A stretch of DNA of 64,000 nucleotides from Terriglobia bacterium (GTDB taxonomy: Bacteria; Acidobacteriota; Terriglobia; Terriglobales; Acidobacteriaceae): the NCBI GenBank assembly GCA_020073215.1, contig JAIQFO010000001.1:1-64000 (forward strand), given 5' to 3'. Shown here piece after piece: positions 45,912 to 54,409 of this stretch. The translations under genes were made by a program, and so were the position numbers. Each line of letters begins with the position of its first letter. The first letter of the stretch is position 1. The notes under the pieces were generated by a model. That model was not told the origin of the DNA, searched no databases, and was given only the letters and a program-made list of their open reading frames with translations.

Positions 45912-47033
45912 ATGAGATCGTTCTCAACTGCCTTGGTCGCAGTCGTGCTCTTCGCCGGGCTGTCGGCTCGGACCTCGAGGGCGCAAATCAATTCGGCTGC
46001 GCCCGCCAAGATTCCAGCGTCCGGATCGGACATTGCAGGGTCGACGATTGCGCTGCGCGCTGCCTCCACCATGAACCTGGCCTCGGAGATGGGCGGCGCG
46101 GTCATGAGTGGGACGAAGTGCGACGCCGACGGGAATCTCTACATTCGCAAGCTTGCTACCGACCGGCCGCTGCTTAGTCCGGTGGTCAAGATCGATCCCG
46201 ACGGGAAGCGGGTCGCCCTTTTCGACCCTGCCGCCTTCTCACAACTGGCGCTCGACCGCGCCGACGCATTCTCGCCCGCCTTGGATGGCGGTATGTATCA
46301 GGTTGCACAAAGCGGAGTGCTGAAGCCGCGTATCTACGTACTGCATTTTTCTTCCGACGGATCGCCTTCCTCGCCGGTGCTGCTCGAAGCCGATTTCGAG
46401 GTGTATGCGTTTGCCGCGTTCGCCAGCGGAAATTTCCTGCTCTCGGGCGTGAAGCGCGACGTGCAGAATAAGGACGATAGGGGCCGCAGCTTCACCGCGG
46501 TTTTCTCCGCCGACGGCAGGGAACTGGCGCAACTGTCGTTTGAGGAATCGCATGAACCTGGGAAAGCAGGAGCGAAACCCGGGGCAGGCGGAAGTCAGCC
46601 GGTTGCCGCTCAGAAGGCGGTTCAGAACAAGGCTGGGAAGGCCGCGCCCACGCTCGATCTGGCGGATGCCGAAGTGGGTAGCGACGGCAACCTCTACGTC
46701 ATGCGGCGTTCTGCGCCAGCGCTCGTCTATGTGATTGCACCCAGCGGCAAGATTATGCAGACGCTTGAAATCGCTGCTCCTCTCGTCGGCAGCGTGCCCG
46801 GTGCGTTTCATCTTTCCGGGAATCGGCTGGCGATTCCGTTCTGGAACGAACAGAGCCAGAGTCAGACGATCGTAGTCGCGGACGCGCAGACGGGCGGAAA
46901 GATTGCCAGCTACTCCGATCCCACTGACCCGGATGCATCGTTTGCCTGCTATTCGGCCAACGATGGAGTCTTCACCTTCCTGAAACTGGGCGAGGGAAAC
47001 GCGCTGGAAGTGATCCGAGCCGAAGCGCAGTAA
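45912..47033 (+). CDS. Secreted hypothetical protein, beta-propeller-like
   Basis: A 373-residue exported protein with signal peptide (STALVAVVLFAGLSARTSRAQ). Repeating strand blocks of propeller type follow: CDADGNLYIRKLA, VVKIDPDGKRVALFDP, VYAFAAFASGNFLLSGVK, SDGNLYVMRRSAPALVYVIAPSGKI and VVADAQTGGKIASY. DxDGN and DPDGK motifs suggest calcium-binding loops or blade turns. No catalytic signature is seen. Its start is 70 bases after the DUF151 stop. The function is unknown. Confidence 0.7.
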   Translation: MRSFSTALVAVVLFAGLSARTSRAQINSAAPAKIPASGSDIAGSTIALRAASTMNLASEMGGAVMSGTKCDADGNLYIRKLATDRPLLSPVVKIDPDGKRVALFDPAAFSQLALDRADAFSPALDGGMYQVAQSGVLKPRIYVLHFSSDGSPSSPVLLEADFEVYAFAAFASGNFLLSGVKRDVQNKDDRGRSFTAVFSADGRELAQLSFEESHEPGKAGAKPGAGGSQPVAAQKAVQNKAGKAAPTLDLADAEVGSDGNLYVMRRSAPALVYVIAPSGKIMQTLEIAAPLVGSVPGAFHLSGNRLAIPFWNEQSQSQTIVVADAQTGGKIASYSDPTDPDASFACYSANDGVFTFLKLGEGNALEVIRAEAQ

Positions 47034-47076
47034 GGTTTCAAATTACAGATTCCGAACCGCAAGCGGCCAATTCCCC

Positions 47077-47385
47077 ATGCCTGATTCCGCCGAACAACTC
47101 CAGCGGCTGTACCTTGCGGGATTTGAACTGCAGACCTTCGAGCGCTTTCCCAAGTGCATCGGCGTGATGCGCGACAACTGTATCGCCCTGCTCGTACCCG
47201 GCGTGGATGGCCTGCAAGTCCTGGGTACGCCAGGCTGGCGCATGGGCGAGGTGATGGGCGTGCTCACCGAAAGTGAAGGGCGGCAAGTCTTCCAGGCGAA
47301 GAGCGAGATCGTGGCGGCCACGCCGGAGCGGATGGCGATTTTGCAGAAATTCCGCGACGACCTCACACAGCTGCTCGCAGCCTAG
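47077..47385 (+). CDS. Small conserved hypothetical protein
   Basis: A 102-residue soluble protein, acidic and without signal peptide. Conserved-looking features are FELQTFERFPKCIGVMRDNCIALL and a VDGLQVLGTPGWRMGEVMGVL block with a single-domain alpha/beta pattern. No family recognised. It starts 43 bases after the propeller-like gene and lies upstream of the GbsR promoter. A Shine-Dalgarno is not convincing. Confidence 0.6.
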   Translation: MPDSAEQLQRLYLAGFELQTFERFPKCIGVMRDNCIALLVPGVDGLQVLGTPGWRMGEVMGVLTESEGRQVFQAKSEIVAATPERMAILQKFRDDLTQLLAA

Positions 47386-47441
47386 CCCGGTGGGGCTATC
47401 TACCAGTCCTGAAACGGGATATTGAACCGGGAAAAAGTATC

Positions 47442-47470
47442 TTGACATTTTACTGTCATTTCTGTAAGTT
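47442..47470 (+). promoter_or_regulatory. Promoter with overlapping palindromes before the GbsR/MarR regulator gene
   Basis: TTGACA (47442-47447), a 17-base spacer and TAAGTT (47465-47470). The -35 and spacer contain TGACA-N6-TGTCA (47443-47458) and TTAC-N10-GTAA (47450-47467), good candidate operator half-sites. An autoregulatory role for the downstream MarR-fold protein is inferred. Confidence 0.6.
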
Positions 47471-47486
47471 CTGTTATGAGAGAAAT

Positions 47487-48026
47487 ATGACACAGCTGGG
47501 TGCCGCCAAAAAGCAGTTCGTTCTCCACTGGGGCGAGATGGGAACGCGCTGGGGAATCAACCGTACCGTGGCGCAGATCCACGCCCTCCTGCACGTCTCC
47601 GCGACGCCTCTTACGGCAGAGGAAATTGCCGGTACCCTGCGTGTCGCCCGTTCCAACGTGAGCACCAGCATTCGCGAACTGCAGGGCTGGGGCCTGGTTC
47701 GGCCCGTGCATGTCTTAGGCGACCGGCGGCAGCATTTTGAGTCCATTAAGGATGTATGGGAAATGTTCCGTATCATCATTGATCAGCGAAAGCGGCGCGA
47801 AATTGACCCGACCTTGGAGGTGCTGCGGCTATGCATTTCCGAACTGGACAGGGCAGATGCCAAGGACGATTACACGAAAGAGCGACTCCGCGAAATCTAT
47901 GAGTTCTTCACGGACGTGGAGGCGCTCTATGCGGACATCCGCCAGTTTCCCGTCGCGACTCTCCGGGGAATCGTAAGAGCCCGTGGTACTGTCCGCAAGA
48001 TCCTGTCCTTGAAAGGGGGCCGTTGA
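47487..48026 (+). CDS. GbsR/MarR family transcriptional regulator
   Basis: A 179-residue winged-helix regulator of the GbsR group. The HTH region is TAEEIAGTLRVARSNVSTSIRELQGWGLVRPVHVLGDRRQHFES. A C-terminal helical dimer region is rich in Arg and Asp (DRADAKDDYTKERLREIYEFF). ATG 47487 lies 17 bases after a TAAGTT -10. GbsR proteins control osmolyte uptake or surface genes in other bacteria; the target here is probably the downstream membrane protein. Its promoter and the next gene's promoter share CTGTAAGTTC. Confidence 0.88.
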   Translation: MTQLGAAKKQFVLHWGEMGTRWGINRTVAQIHALLHVSATPLTAEEIAGTLRVARSNVSTSIRELQGWGLVRPVHVLGDRRQHFESIKDVWEMFRIIIDQRKRREIDPTLEVLRLCISELDRADAKDDYTKERLREIYEFFTDVEALYADIRQFPVATLRGIVRARGTVRKILSLKGGR

Positions 48027-48054
48027 TGGAAGCGTTTTGCACTGTAAGTTCAGT
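48022..48054 (+). promoter_or_regulatory. Candidate promoter/operator of the small membrane protein gene
   Basis: TTGATG (48022-48027), a 17-base spacer and TAAGTT (48045-48050) reproduce the geometry at 47442-47470. ACTG (48041-48044) and CAGT (48051-48054) form an inverted repeat around TAAGTT. The shared 10-mer CTGTAAGTTC occurs at 47462 and 48042, as if both promoters answer to the same regulator. Confidence 0.5.
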
Positions 48055-48096
48055 AGAGTCGCGAACGTCGGAGATCAGAGCGAAAGGAGTAGTCCA

Positions 48097-48468
48097 ATGA
48101 CAACTTCCGTTTTGTTTCTGCTGGGCCTGGGCCTCACCATGATCGCAACGTTTGCCATCGTCGCGTACCTGCGAGCTCCCCTGCACAACATCCTGGTGGA
48201 GCTCTGCGGTACGCGGGAGCGTGCTGCGTTCTGGGTCTCGTTCTCAAATGTGACCATCACTCTCGTGCCGTTGATTTTCGCGATGCAGTACACCCCCGAC
48301 TTGAAAGCGGGAAGTTCCGCAGTGCTCGAACTTGCCGCACAACTCAAGTGGGCCTTGGCCGGATTGCTCTTCGCGGTGCTCATTCTGGGCTGGGTGCTGA
48401 AGGGCTTCATACATCGGCAAGCCGGTCAGCTTGCGACAGAGCAACCAGCCCCCGCAGCGGTGGTCTAG
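48097..48468 (+). CDS. Small three-helix membrane protein
   Basis: A 123-residue protein with three hydrophobic helices (SVLFLLGLGLTMIATFAIVAYL; VTITLVPLIFAM; WALAGLLFAVLILGWVLKGFI). AAAGGAG nine bases before ATG fixes the start. No family recognised; the loop LVELCGTRERAAFW is the longest conserved-looking stretch. It lies 70 bases after the GbsR gene and its likely promoter echoes that gene's promoter. Probably a regulated membrane component. Confidence 0.72.
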   Translation: MTTSVLFLLGLGLTMIATFAIVAYLRAPLHNILVELCGTRERAAFWVSFSNVTITLVPLIFAMQYTPDLKAGSSAVLELAAQLKWALAGLLFAVLILGWVLKGFIHRQAGQLATEQPAPAAVV

Positions 48469-48494
48469 TTCGCCAGGCACTGGAGGGGGACCAT

Positions 48495-49442
48495 ATGGAT
48501 TCCGAGCGAACGGGCAGAAGTCCGGCTACCGTAACAACGAGTATTGTGACCGGAGCATTTGGGTTCAGTGGTCAGGAAATCGCAAAGCGGCTGCTTCTCC
48601 GCGGAGAAAATGTTCGAACACTGACCAATCATCCGCAGCCGGGATCGTTGCTCTGTGGCCGGGTTGGGGTCTCGCCGCTTGACTTTAGCGACCCTGAACA
48701 ACTGGCGGAGTCCATGAGGGGCGCGACAGTTCTTTACAACACCTATTGGGTGCGGTTCTCCTATGGCGGCCTCAGCCACGAACACGCGGTACGCAACACG
48801 AAGACTCTCATCCATGCCGCCGAAGCGGCGGGGGTGAAGAGGATCGTTCACGTCAGCATCACGAATCCGTCGCTCGATTCTCCACTACCGTATTTCAAAG
48901 GAAAGGCTGAGCTGGAGCAGGCGATTCAAACGTCGAGCTTGTCGTATGCGATTCTGCGGCCGGCGGTGCTGTTCGGAGAGGGTGACATTCTCATCAATAA
49001 CATTGCCTTCATGCTGCGGCGGTTTCCGCTGTTCGCTATTCCGGGAGGCGGTGAATATCACGTTCAACCCATCTTCATCGATGATCTTGCGGAACTGGCC
49101 GTCGATGGCGGCTTGCGACCGGACAACTACATCATTGACGCGGTCGGCCCGGAAAGCTACCCGTACAGGGAACTGGTGGAGATGATCAGGAACGCCATCG
49201 GGAGCAAGTCGTTGATCGTTCATCTGCCGCCGGCAATCATCCGAGTTGCTTCGGGAATCTTAGGGGCGATGCTCAAAGACGTTGTTCTAACGACAGACGA
49301 AATCAAAGGACTAATGGCGGATCTGCTGGTGTCGCATCGACCGCCCACGGCACGTACGAGTCTTGAGAGCTGGATCAAGTCCCACGCCCAGACGATCGGA
49401 AGCAGCTACGCCTCTGAACTCGCGCGGCACTTTGCCTCCTAA
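48495..49442 (+). CDS. NAD(P)-binding protein (NmrA-like SDR / epimerase family)
   Basis: A 315-residue atypical SDR. The Rossmann motif is VTGAFGFSGQEIAKRLL (GxxGxxG variant), followed by TLTNHPQPGS, and VKRIVHVSITNPSLDSPLPYFKGKAELE with Tyr and Lys of the family's YxxxK-like site. AILRPAVLFGEGD and QPIFIDDLAELA are further signatures. It resembles the NDUFA9-like NmrA group. GGAGGGG before ATG 48495 sets the start; the longer in-frame extension overlaps the preceding gene. It ends the GbsR gene run. Confidence 0.88.
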   Translation: MDSERTGRSPATVTTSIVTGAFGFSGQEIAKRLLLRGENVRTLTNHPQPGSLLCGRVGVSPLDFSDPEQLAESMRGATVLYNTYWVRFSYGGLSHEHAVRNTKTLIHAAEAAGVKRIVHVSITNPSLDSPLPYFKGKAELEQAIQTSSLSYAILRPAVLFGEGDILINNIAFMLRRFPLFAIPGGGEYHVQPIFIDDLAELAVDGGLRPDNYIIDAVGPESYPYRELVEMIRNAIGSKSLIVHLPPAIIRVASGILGAMLKDVVLTTDEIKGLMADLLVSHRPPTARTSLESWIKSHAQTIGSSYASELARHFAS

Positions 49443-49550
49443 GAAACTTCAATGAGCCCGTCGATAATTGAAATAAACGATCGCGCCAGCGGTTAAATAC
49501 TGCAGTGGCTCAAACGCCGCCGAGAAGGGAACTGGTTCGCCGCAAACCGG

Positions 49551-50582
49551 TCAATGAGCCAGTTGTTCTTTCATCCAGCGGAGGATCGTCGGAATCAGGT
49601 CGTCGTAGAACTTGCCGTTGACCGTAAACCCGTGGGTCATGCCGTCAATTTGGAGGTATCGGGCGTGTCCGGGATGGTCCTGGTTCACGATTTGGGCGAT
49701 GGCTTCGCTATCGGCGTTGCTCATGATGGTGTCGGCGGTACCATGAATGACAAGCACGGGCTCATTCACCTTCTGCCAGGTTTCGCCGAGGTTCAGGGCT
49801 TGCAACTGCTGATAGAAGGCGGCGGGGCGGCCGTACTGGCCGTCCGGAGAGTCATACCAGAGACTTTTCCATTCGGGACGCTGGCTAACGATCTGGCCAG
49901 GTGTCATCCCTTTCATCAGATAGAGAGTGTAGAACTCAACAAAGGCCTTAACGGCGGTGTTGACCTCGGCGGGCAATATACCCTCTGCGACCAGGCGGCG
50001 GCGTTCCAGTTCCAGCATGTGCTCGTACCAGGTGCGGCCCCAGGAACTGGCTGCGATATATCCGCGCACCAAATGCTGGCGGGGAACTAGGGCTGCGGTG
50101 CCGCCCCCGTTGCTCAGGCCGACCACAAAGATTCTGGCTGGATCGATAAAGTCATACTTGAGCATTTCCTCAAAGGCCGATTGATAACCTGAGAGTTCTG
50201 CGTTGAAGTCCGCCTGGCCGCAATCTCCCTGGCTCTCACCGACGCCCGGCTTATCCACTCGCACGGTCGCGTATCCGGATTGCTCGATCAGGCGGCGCAA
50301 CAGGATGCCGAAGCCGTCCTTGGTATCGGCGTCGCCATATTCCATACTGTCGCAGCTCAGCCAACCTACGAAGAAGATGGCGGGAACCTTGCTGCTGGCG
50401 CTGGTTGGACGTGTGATGAAGGTTCGCAGCCGTTCACCGCGGCTGTCTTGAGCCCATCCGTAAAGCACCTGCGCATTCTGAAAGTGCTCGCGCTTGGGCT
50501 CGGGCGGGGTGGTTTGGCCGAGGAGAAGCGGAGGGATGGCGGCGGCGATTAAGAAAAGGGCGGTTATGTTGCTTGAGAGCAT
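49551..50582 (-). CDS. Secreted alpha/beta hydrolase (dienelactone/esterase-like)
   Basis: A 343-residue exported hydrolase. It has a signal peptide (LSSNITALFLIAAAIPPLLLGQ), strand-turn IFFVGWLSCD, the nucleophile elbow VVGLSNGGGTA, the acid in VIHGTADTIM and the His in GMTHGFTV. A substrate-cap insertion (residues about 190-260) lies between elbow and acid. I chose ATG 50582 because the signal peptide then sits at the N-terminus; longer in-frame starts reach into the divergent gap. Expected in the periplasm; substrate unknown. Confidence 0.88.
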   Translation of the reverse strand: MLSSNITALFLIAAAIPPLLLGQTTPPEPKREHFQNAQVLYGWAQDSRGERLRTFITRPTSASSKVPAIFFVGWLSCDSMEYGDADTKDGFGILLRRLIEQSGYATVRVDKPGVGESQGDCGQADFNAELSGYQSAFEEMLKYDFIDPARIFVVGLSNGGGTAALVPRQHLVRGYIAASSWGRTWYEHMLELERRRLVAEGILPAEVNTAVKAFVEFYTLYLMKGMTPGQIVSQRPEWKSLWYDSPDGQYGRPAAFYQQLQALNLGETWQKVNEPVLVIHGTADTIMSNADSEAIAQIVNQDHPGHARYLQIDGMTHGFTVNGKFYDDLIPTILRWMKEQLAH

Positions 50583-50700
50583 GACCGGAAAGAAAGATCG
50601 ACGATACAGACGTAAGGGCTGGCTTTGGGTAATCGGGGCGGGTGCTATTTGATTATTAACATAATACCTGTTATCGGACACTGTAGATATCGCGGCATCT

Positions 50701-51435
50701 CTAGTCGGCTTCGAGGACGTACACCGCCCAAGGAGCGATCTCCAACTCACTGACCCAACGGTAGGGCTCGTCTTCCCTCCCCAGCGGCTCGTATTTCCGC
50801 AAGAGCCTTAGCCCGGCATCATGGAAGACGTCGCGGTAGGTCTCATCGGTCCACAGGATGTCTTCGACCGGGCGGCGATCGGCGTGATCGGTGACAATGA
50901 TGCGGACTTTGTCTCCCGACTTGGCGGCCTGATTCTCAGGAAAATCTCTGGTTGAAAACGACGCCCATTCGTGGGTATAAATCTCCGGCCGGGAGACGAT
51001 CAGCACAAGCCTCCCGTCGCGGCTGAGCAGGCGGCACAGATCCCGCAGGAGTCGCACCTTAATATCTCGGCCGGCAATGTTGTCGAAGGTAAAGGCTGCG
51101 AGTACAAGATCGCTGCTCCCGGCCTGCAAGACGCTTAGGTCGTCGCCGGAGTCGCCCCCACGAACCAGGCGGTAGTCGCCAGAGGGGTCCAATTCCCGTG
51201 CCTTGCGGATCATATCTTCGGCGATATCGACTCCTGTTACTTCGAAGCCGAGTTGGCGCAGGAAGCGCGTGGATCGTCCGGCGCCGCAACCGAAGTCCAC
51301 ACTCTTGCGACCACGAACGTGCTCACTCAGGATGGCAGGGAGGTCCCGATACGCTAAGTGGTAAGTGTTCTTGAACTCTAATGTGGCGTAGGCTTCGGCG
51401 CGGGTGACATCTTCGTAACAGTTGGAAAAGGTCAC
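50701..51435 (-). CDS. Class I SAM-dependent methyltransferase
   Basis: A 244-residue methyltransferase. SAM-binding blocks: RKSVDFGCGAGRSTRFLRQL, FEVTGVDIAEDMIRKAREL, then LVLAAFTFDNI and a DGRLVLIVSRPE strand. The GTG start at 51435 has AAGGGAAG five bases before it. The acceptor is unknown. It sits 118 bases upstream of the alpha/beta hydrolase on the same strand. The gap holds no repeat. Confidence 0.86.
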   Translation of the reverse strand: MTFSNCYEDVTRAEAYATLEFKNTYHLAYRDLPAILSEHVRGRKSVDFGCGAGRSTRFLRQLGFEVTGVDIAEDMIRKARELDPSGDYRLVRGGDSGDDLSVLQAGSSDLVLAAFTFDNIAGRDIKVRLLRDLCRLLSRDGRLVLIVSRPEIYTHEWASFSTRDFPENQAAKSGDKVRIIVTDHADRRPVEDILWTDETYRDVFHDAGLRLLRKYEPLGREDEPYRWVSELEIAPWAVYVLEAD

Positions 51436-51498
51436 GGACTTCCCTTCCGCTTCGGTTGCTCGTCCTCCGGCCAGAGTATACCGCTCATCGCGCTGTGC

Positions 51499-51543
51499 GT
51501 CTGTGACGCGCGGTGGAAGGGCGAGACGCCCGTCGCTCCACGA
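51499..51543. repeat. GGGCGAGACGCCC palindromic element (variant)
   Basis: CGGTGGAAGGGCGAGACGCCCGTCGCTCCAC forms a hairpin with the core GGGCGAGACGCCC, shared with elements at 2786-2881 and 55272-55320. It fills most of the gap between the methyltransferase and the CMD-family gene. Confidence 0.6.
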
Positions 51544-52107
51544 TCATTTTCGTTTCTTCCTGCTGATGTCACAGAGCATGTCCGAATGGATGTTGAGACC
51601 GATGTTGGTCATGTTGTAAAGGTGCTCGCTGGCAACAAGCCAGACGATCTCACAGATCTCGCGTTCGGAATAGCAGCGGGAGAGGCGGGCAAAAGTATCC
51701 GGGTCAACTCTTTTATCTTTGGTGAGCGCCGTAACATAATCCAGTGCTGCGCGTTCTGCATCGGTAAAAAGATAGCTGGTACGATATTGCTCCAGGGCAT
51801 CGAATTTCGCTTCATTCATCGACGCTTTGATCGTGAACGACCGGCCAATATCCATGCAGAAAAGACAGACGTTGATGCGTGCCACCTGTTCACGAATGAG
51901 CAGCGCAGTCTCAGGCGGCAGCACCAGCTTCTTATCCAGCGTGCCGATCTTCCCATAGAACAGACCGAATGCAGGCGGCAAGCGCGCGGAATGCACTTTC
52001 AGCGGTGTAAGCACTTTGCCAAATTGCCGGCGTGTAAAGTAATACGCCAGCTTCATCATCAGCCCCTTGGGCTTTTCGATGGGAGGAAGAAATGTTTCCA
52101 TCTTCAT
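51544..52107 (-). CDS. Carboxymuconolactone decarboxylase (CMD/AhpD-like) family protein
   Basis: A 187-residue all-helical CMD-domain protein with the redox CxxC in INVCLFCMDIGR, the AhpD-type active site, and conserved YTFTDAERAALDY and EICEIVWLVASEHLYN motifs. AhpD-like members act as thiol peroxidases or peroxidase partners. AGGGGAAC before ATG 52107. It may share a transcript with the methyltransferase downstream, after about 110 bases. Substrate unknown. Confidence 0.88.
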   Translation of the reverse strand: MKMETFLPPIEKPKGLMMKLAYYFTRRQFGKVLTPLKVHSARLPPAFGLFYGKIGTLDKKLVLPPETALLIREQVARINVCLFCMDIGRSFTIKASMNEAKFDALEQYRTSYLFTDAERAALDYVTALTKDKRVDPDTFARLSRCYSEREICEIVWLVASEHLYNMTNIGLNIHSDMLCDISRKKRK

Positions 52108-52179
52108 GTTCCCCTTTTCTTTTTTGATTCGATTTTGGCCTCGCAGGTTTCCACCGATAGCCCTGGGGCGAGACCGTGA

Positions 52180-53070
52180 TTACGTTGCGTTTTCGCCCGT
52201 GAACACGATTCCCGGATGGAAAAGCGTTCCTGCGATGCGGGTGGCGATGGCGATCAGTTCGCGTTGGCCGTAGAAGACCTTTACCAGTGGGGCGCGGGAC
52301 ATTTCCGGCAGATTCACGGCCCGGCCACTACGGATGAGAGCGGCGCTCTCTTCAGTGGCGGTGACGCTGGGCAACTGCGGCACCAGCTTTCTGGGATGGA
52401 TTAACAACAGCTCCGCGCTTCCCTGCTGCATTGCGGTCTCCAACGCCTGTAGCGAGTGGGCATCTTCGAGGGTGAACTCGGCGACGGCGGTGCGCCGCAG
52501 GCTGGCCAGATGTGCCCCGCAACCTAGCTTCTGGCCCATCTCGTGAGCCACCGATCGTATGTAAGTGCCCGAAGCCACGCGCGCGCGGAACGTGGCTTGA
52601 TTGGCGGTGGTGTCCAGAATCTCGAATTCCTTGATTTCCACCTGCACCGGCTTGAGCGCGACTTCCTTCTTCTTGCGGGCCAGTTTGTAGGCAGGAACAC
52701 CGGCAATCTTCTTGGCGGAAAACGGCGGCGGCGTCTGCTCGATGATGCCCTGAAACTGGGCGGCCAGGGCGCGCACTTCGTCGCCATTGATGTGCACGTC
52801 TTGCGGCGGTGTGGTCGGCTCGCCCTCGGCGTCATAGGTGTCAGTGGCGAAGCCGAAGCGAATCATGCCTTCGTAAGTCTTCTCGGAATGAAGGTAGAAC
52901 TGCGCCAGGCGCGTGAGGTTGCCGAGGACAATCGGGAGAACTCCGGTGGCCGAGGGATCGAGGGTTCCGAGATGGCCGACCGCGCGCTGCCCGAGAATTC
53001 GCCGGACGCGATTGACCACGTCGTGCGAGGTAAGCCCGGGCGGTTTGTCGATGACGACGACACCATTCAT
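52180..53070 (-). CDS. truB: tRNA pseudouridine(55) synthase
   Basis: A 296-residue TruB. NGVVVIDKPPGLTSHDVV at the N-terminus, the catalytic Asp in GHLGTLDPSATGVLPI, and YEGMIRFGFATDTYD and GTYIRSVAHEMG are diagnostic. The C-terminal PUA-like tail follows (SALIRSGRAVNLP and KVFYGQRELIAIA). ATG 53070 begins at the conserved MNG start; an in-frame extension runs into an AT-rich repeat. No ribosome-binding site is visible. Confidence 0.95.
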   Translation of the reverse strand: MNGVVVIDKPPGLTSHDVVNRVRRILGQRAVGHLGTLDPSATGVLPIVLGNLTRLAQFYLHSEKTYEGMIRFGFATDTYDAEGEPTTPPQDVHINGDEVRALAAQFQGIIEQTPPPFSAKKIAGVPAYKLARKKKEVALKPVQVEIKEFEILDTTANQATFRARVASGTYIRSVAHEMGQKLGCGAHLASLRRTAVAEFTLEDAHSLQALETAMQQGSAELLLIHPRKLVPQLPSVTATEESAALIRSGRAVNLPEMSRAPLVKVFYGQRELIAIATRIAGTLFHPGIVFTGENAT

Positions 53071-53073
53071 GGG

Positions 53074-53185
53074 AATTTGTAATCTGGTAATTTGTAATTG
53101 GTAATTTAAAAGCAAGATCGCTGGAGCTGATGTGGCAGCGATTGGGTTCTGAAATTACCAATTACAAATTACCAGATTGCAAATT
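53074..53185. repeat. AT-rich inverted repeat, copy 2, fills the truB-rhomboid divergent gap
   Basis: Two 34-base arms, 53074-53107 and 53152-53185, are complementary except for one position. Both consist of AATTTGTAATCTGGTAATTT-type units. The element occupies practically the entire region between the divergent starts of truB (53070) and rhomboid (53188), so promoters of both genes must lie in or around it. Confidence 0.85.
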
Positions 53186-53187
53186 AA

Positions 53188-53886
53188 ATGATTCCTCTTC
53201 GCGACGATCAGCCTACGTTTTCCACGCCGTTCGTCAACTATTTTCTGATTGTGCTGAACGTGCTGGTCTTTCTGTGGGAGCTCTCGCAGGGCCATCGGGC
53301 GCTGAATGCATTCATGATGGAGTTTGGCGTGGTTCCGCACCACACGCTGGCCGTGCTCACCGGACACTCCTACGATCCGGCGGCTACGGCGATTGTGCCC
53401 TTGTTTACGTCGATGTTTTTGCACGCTTCATTCTTACACGTTGCCGGAAACATGCTTTTCCTGTGGATCTTCGGCGACAACGTCGAAGACCACATCGGAC
53501 ACTTCTCCTATCTGGCGTTCTATTTGATGAGCGGAGTGGCGGCCAGCGCCACGCACATCCTGCTGAACCAGGGCTCGCGCGTGCCGAGTGTGGGCGCGAG
53601 CGGCGCGATTGCGGGGGTGCTGGGCGCGTATTTCATTTTGTATCCGCGGGCGCGGGTGCTGATCTGGTTTCCGCCAATCTTTCTGTTTCACGTTCCGGCC
53701 TGGCTGATGCTCGGTTACTGGTTCGTGGGCAATTTCCTGAGTGGAACGGCTACCGCGATCGCTGAAACCAGCCAGACTTCGGGCGGGATCGCTTTCTGGG
53801 CGCACGTTGGCGGCTTCGTCGCGGGCGTGCTCATGATCAACGTATTCCGGGAACGGCCGCACCGATACCGCTATGGGACGTGGTAG
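53188..53886 (+). CDS. Rhomboid family intramembrane serine protease
   Basis: A 232-residue polytopic protease. NYFLIVLNVLVFLWEL, MFLHASFLHVAGNMLFLWIFGDNVED (with WxxNxxFL-like signature), the catalytic Ser in GASGAIAGVLGAYFIL, and the catalytic His in FWAHVGGFVAGVL. At least six helices are predicted. It cleaves transmembrane substrates within the membrane; the targets are unknown. Its start adjoins a repeat arm and no Shine-Dalgarno is visible. Confidence 0.94.
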   Translation: MIPLRDDQPTFSTPFVNYFLIVLNVLVFLWELSQGHRALNAFMMEFGVVPHHTLAVLTGHSYDPAATAIVPLFTSMFLHASFLHVAGNMLFLWIFGDNVEDHIGHFSYLAFYLMSGVAASATHILLNQGSRVPSVGASGAIAGVLGAYFILYPRARVLIWFPPIFLFHVPAWLMLGYWFVGNFLSGTATAIAETSQTSGGIAFWAHVGGFVAGVLMINVFRERPHRYRYGTW

Positions 53887-53896
53887 ATAACCCTTA

Positions 53897-53918
53897 GTTG
53901 TCGGCTCTCAGTTCTCAG
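53897..53918. repeat. CTCTCAGTTCTCA low-complexity repeat
   Basis: GTTGTCGGCTCTCAGTTCTCAG tract between the rhomboid stop and the convergent DUF gene. It is like the tracts at 45850-45882 and 56821-56876. Confidence 0.55.
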
Positions 53919-54265
53919 CGGCGCGGTTCAGGTGCCGGGCCGGGCGGCAGAATCTCCACGTCTTTGGAACGAGCCTTCACCTTCTGGCGGGTGACGAACC
54001 AGACAGCGGCGGTCCAGGTGGGAAAAAGGTCGGCTCCGGGAATCAGTTCGGCGGCGAGCGTCGGCAAGAAAGCCCAGTGCCATCCGAGCAGGCGAATCAT
54101 GACGTAGGCGACGATCAGGTCGAGCAGCGAGTCTGCGGGGGAGAGCCCTCCCTCGGCGAAGAATGGAAACGCGGCGATCTGCAGGGCGTCGGCGGCAATG
54201 GCGACGGCCCACGCTAGGCGGTGCTCCGGCTCTTTCAGCGATTTGAAGTAATCCAGGAAGGACAT
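53915..54265 (-). CDS. Small membrane hypothetical protein
   Basis: A 116-residue protein with two or three hydrophobic helices (LAWAVAIAADALQIAAFPFFAE; LLDLIVAYVMIRLLG; AFLPTLAAELIPGADLFPTWTAAVW) and a charged Pro-rich tail. AGGAAG precedes the ATG. No family recognised. Convergent with the rhomboid gene; the two stops are separated only by a short repeat. Confidence 0.72.
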   Translation of the reverse strand: MSFLDYFKSLKEPEHRLAWAVAIAADALQIAAFPFFAEGGLSPADSLLDLIVAYVMIRLLGWHWAFLPTLAAELIPGADLFPTWTAAVWFVTRQKVKARSKDVEILPPGPAPEPRR

Positions 54266-54327
54266 TGCTTCCTCGGCCCGCGGTTGATTAGATGCTCAAT
54301 CAGGCGCCGCATCTCCGAAACAATCGT

Positions 54328-54389
54328 GTAGAGACGGGACTTGCCCCGTCTCTCTCAGCGGCGGGAGACGCGGCAAGCCGCGTCTCTAC
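54328..54389. repeat. GAGACGCGG palindromic element, copy 3
   Basis: Its reverse complement is nearly identical to copy 2. It is bounded by GTAGAGACGGGAC and CCGCGTCTCTAC. It sits between the start of the membrane protein and the stop of the SDR. Confidence 0.85.
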
Positions 54390-54409
54390 TGGAACTGCTT
54401 TTCTGCGCG

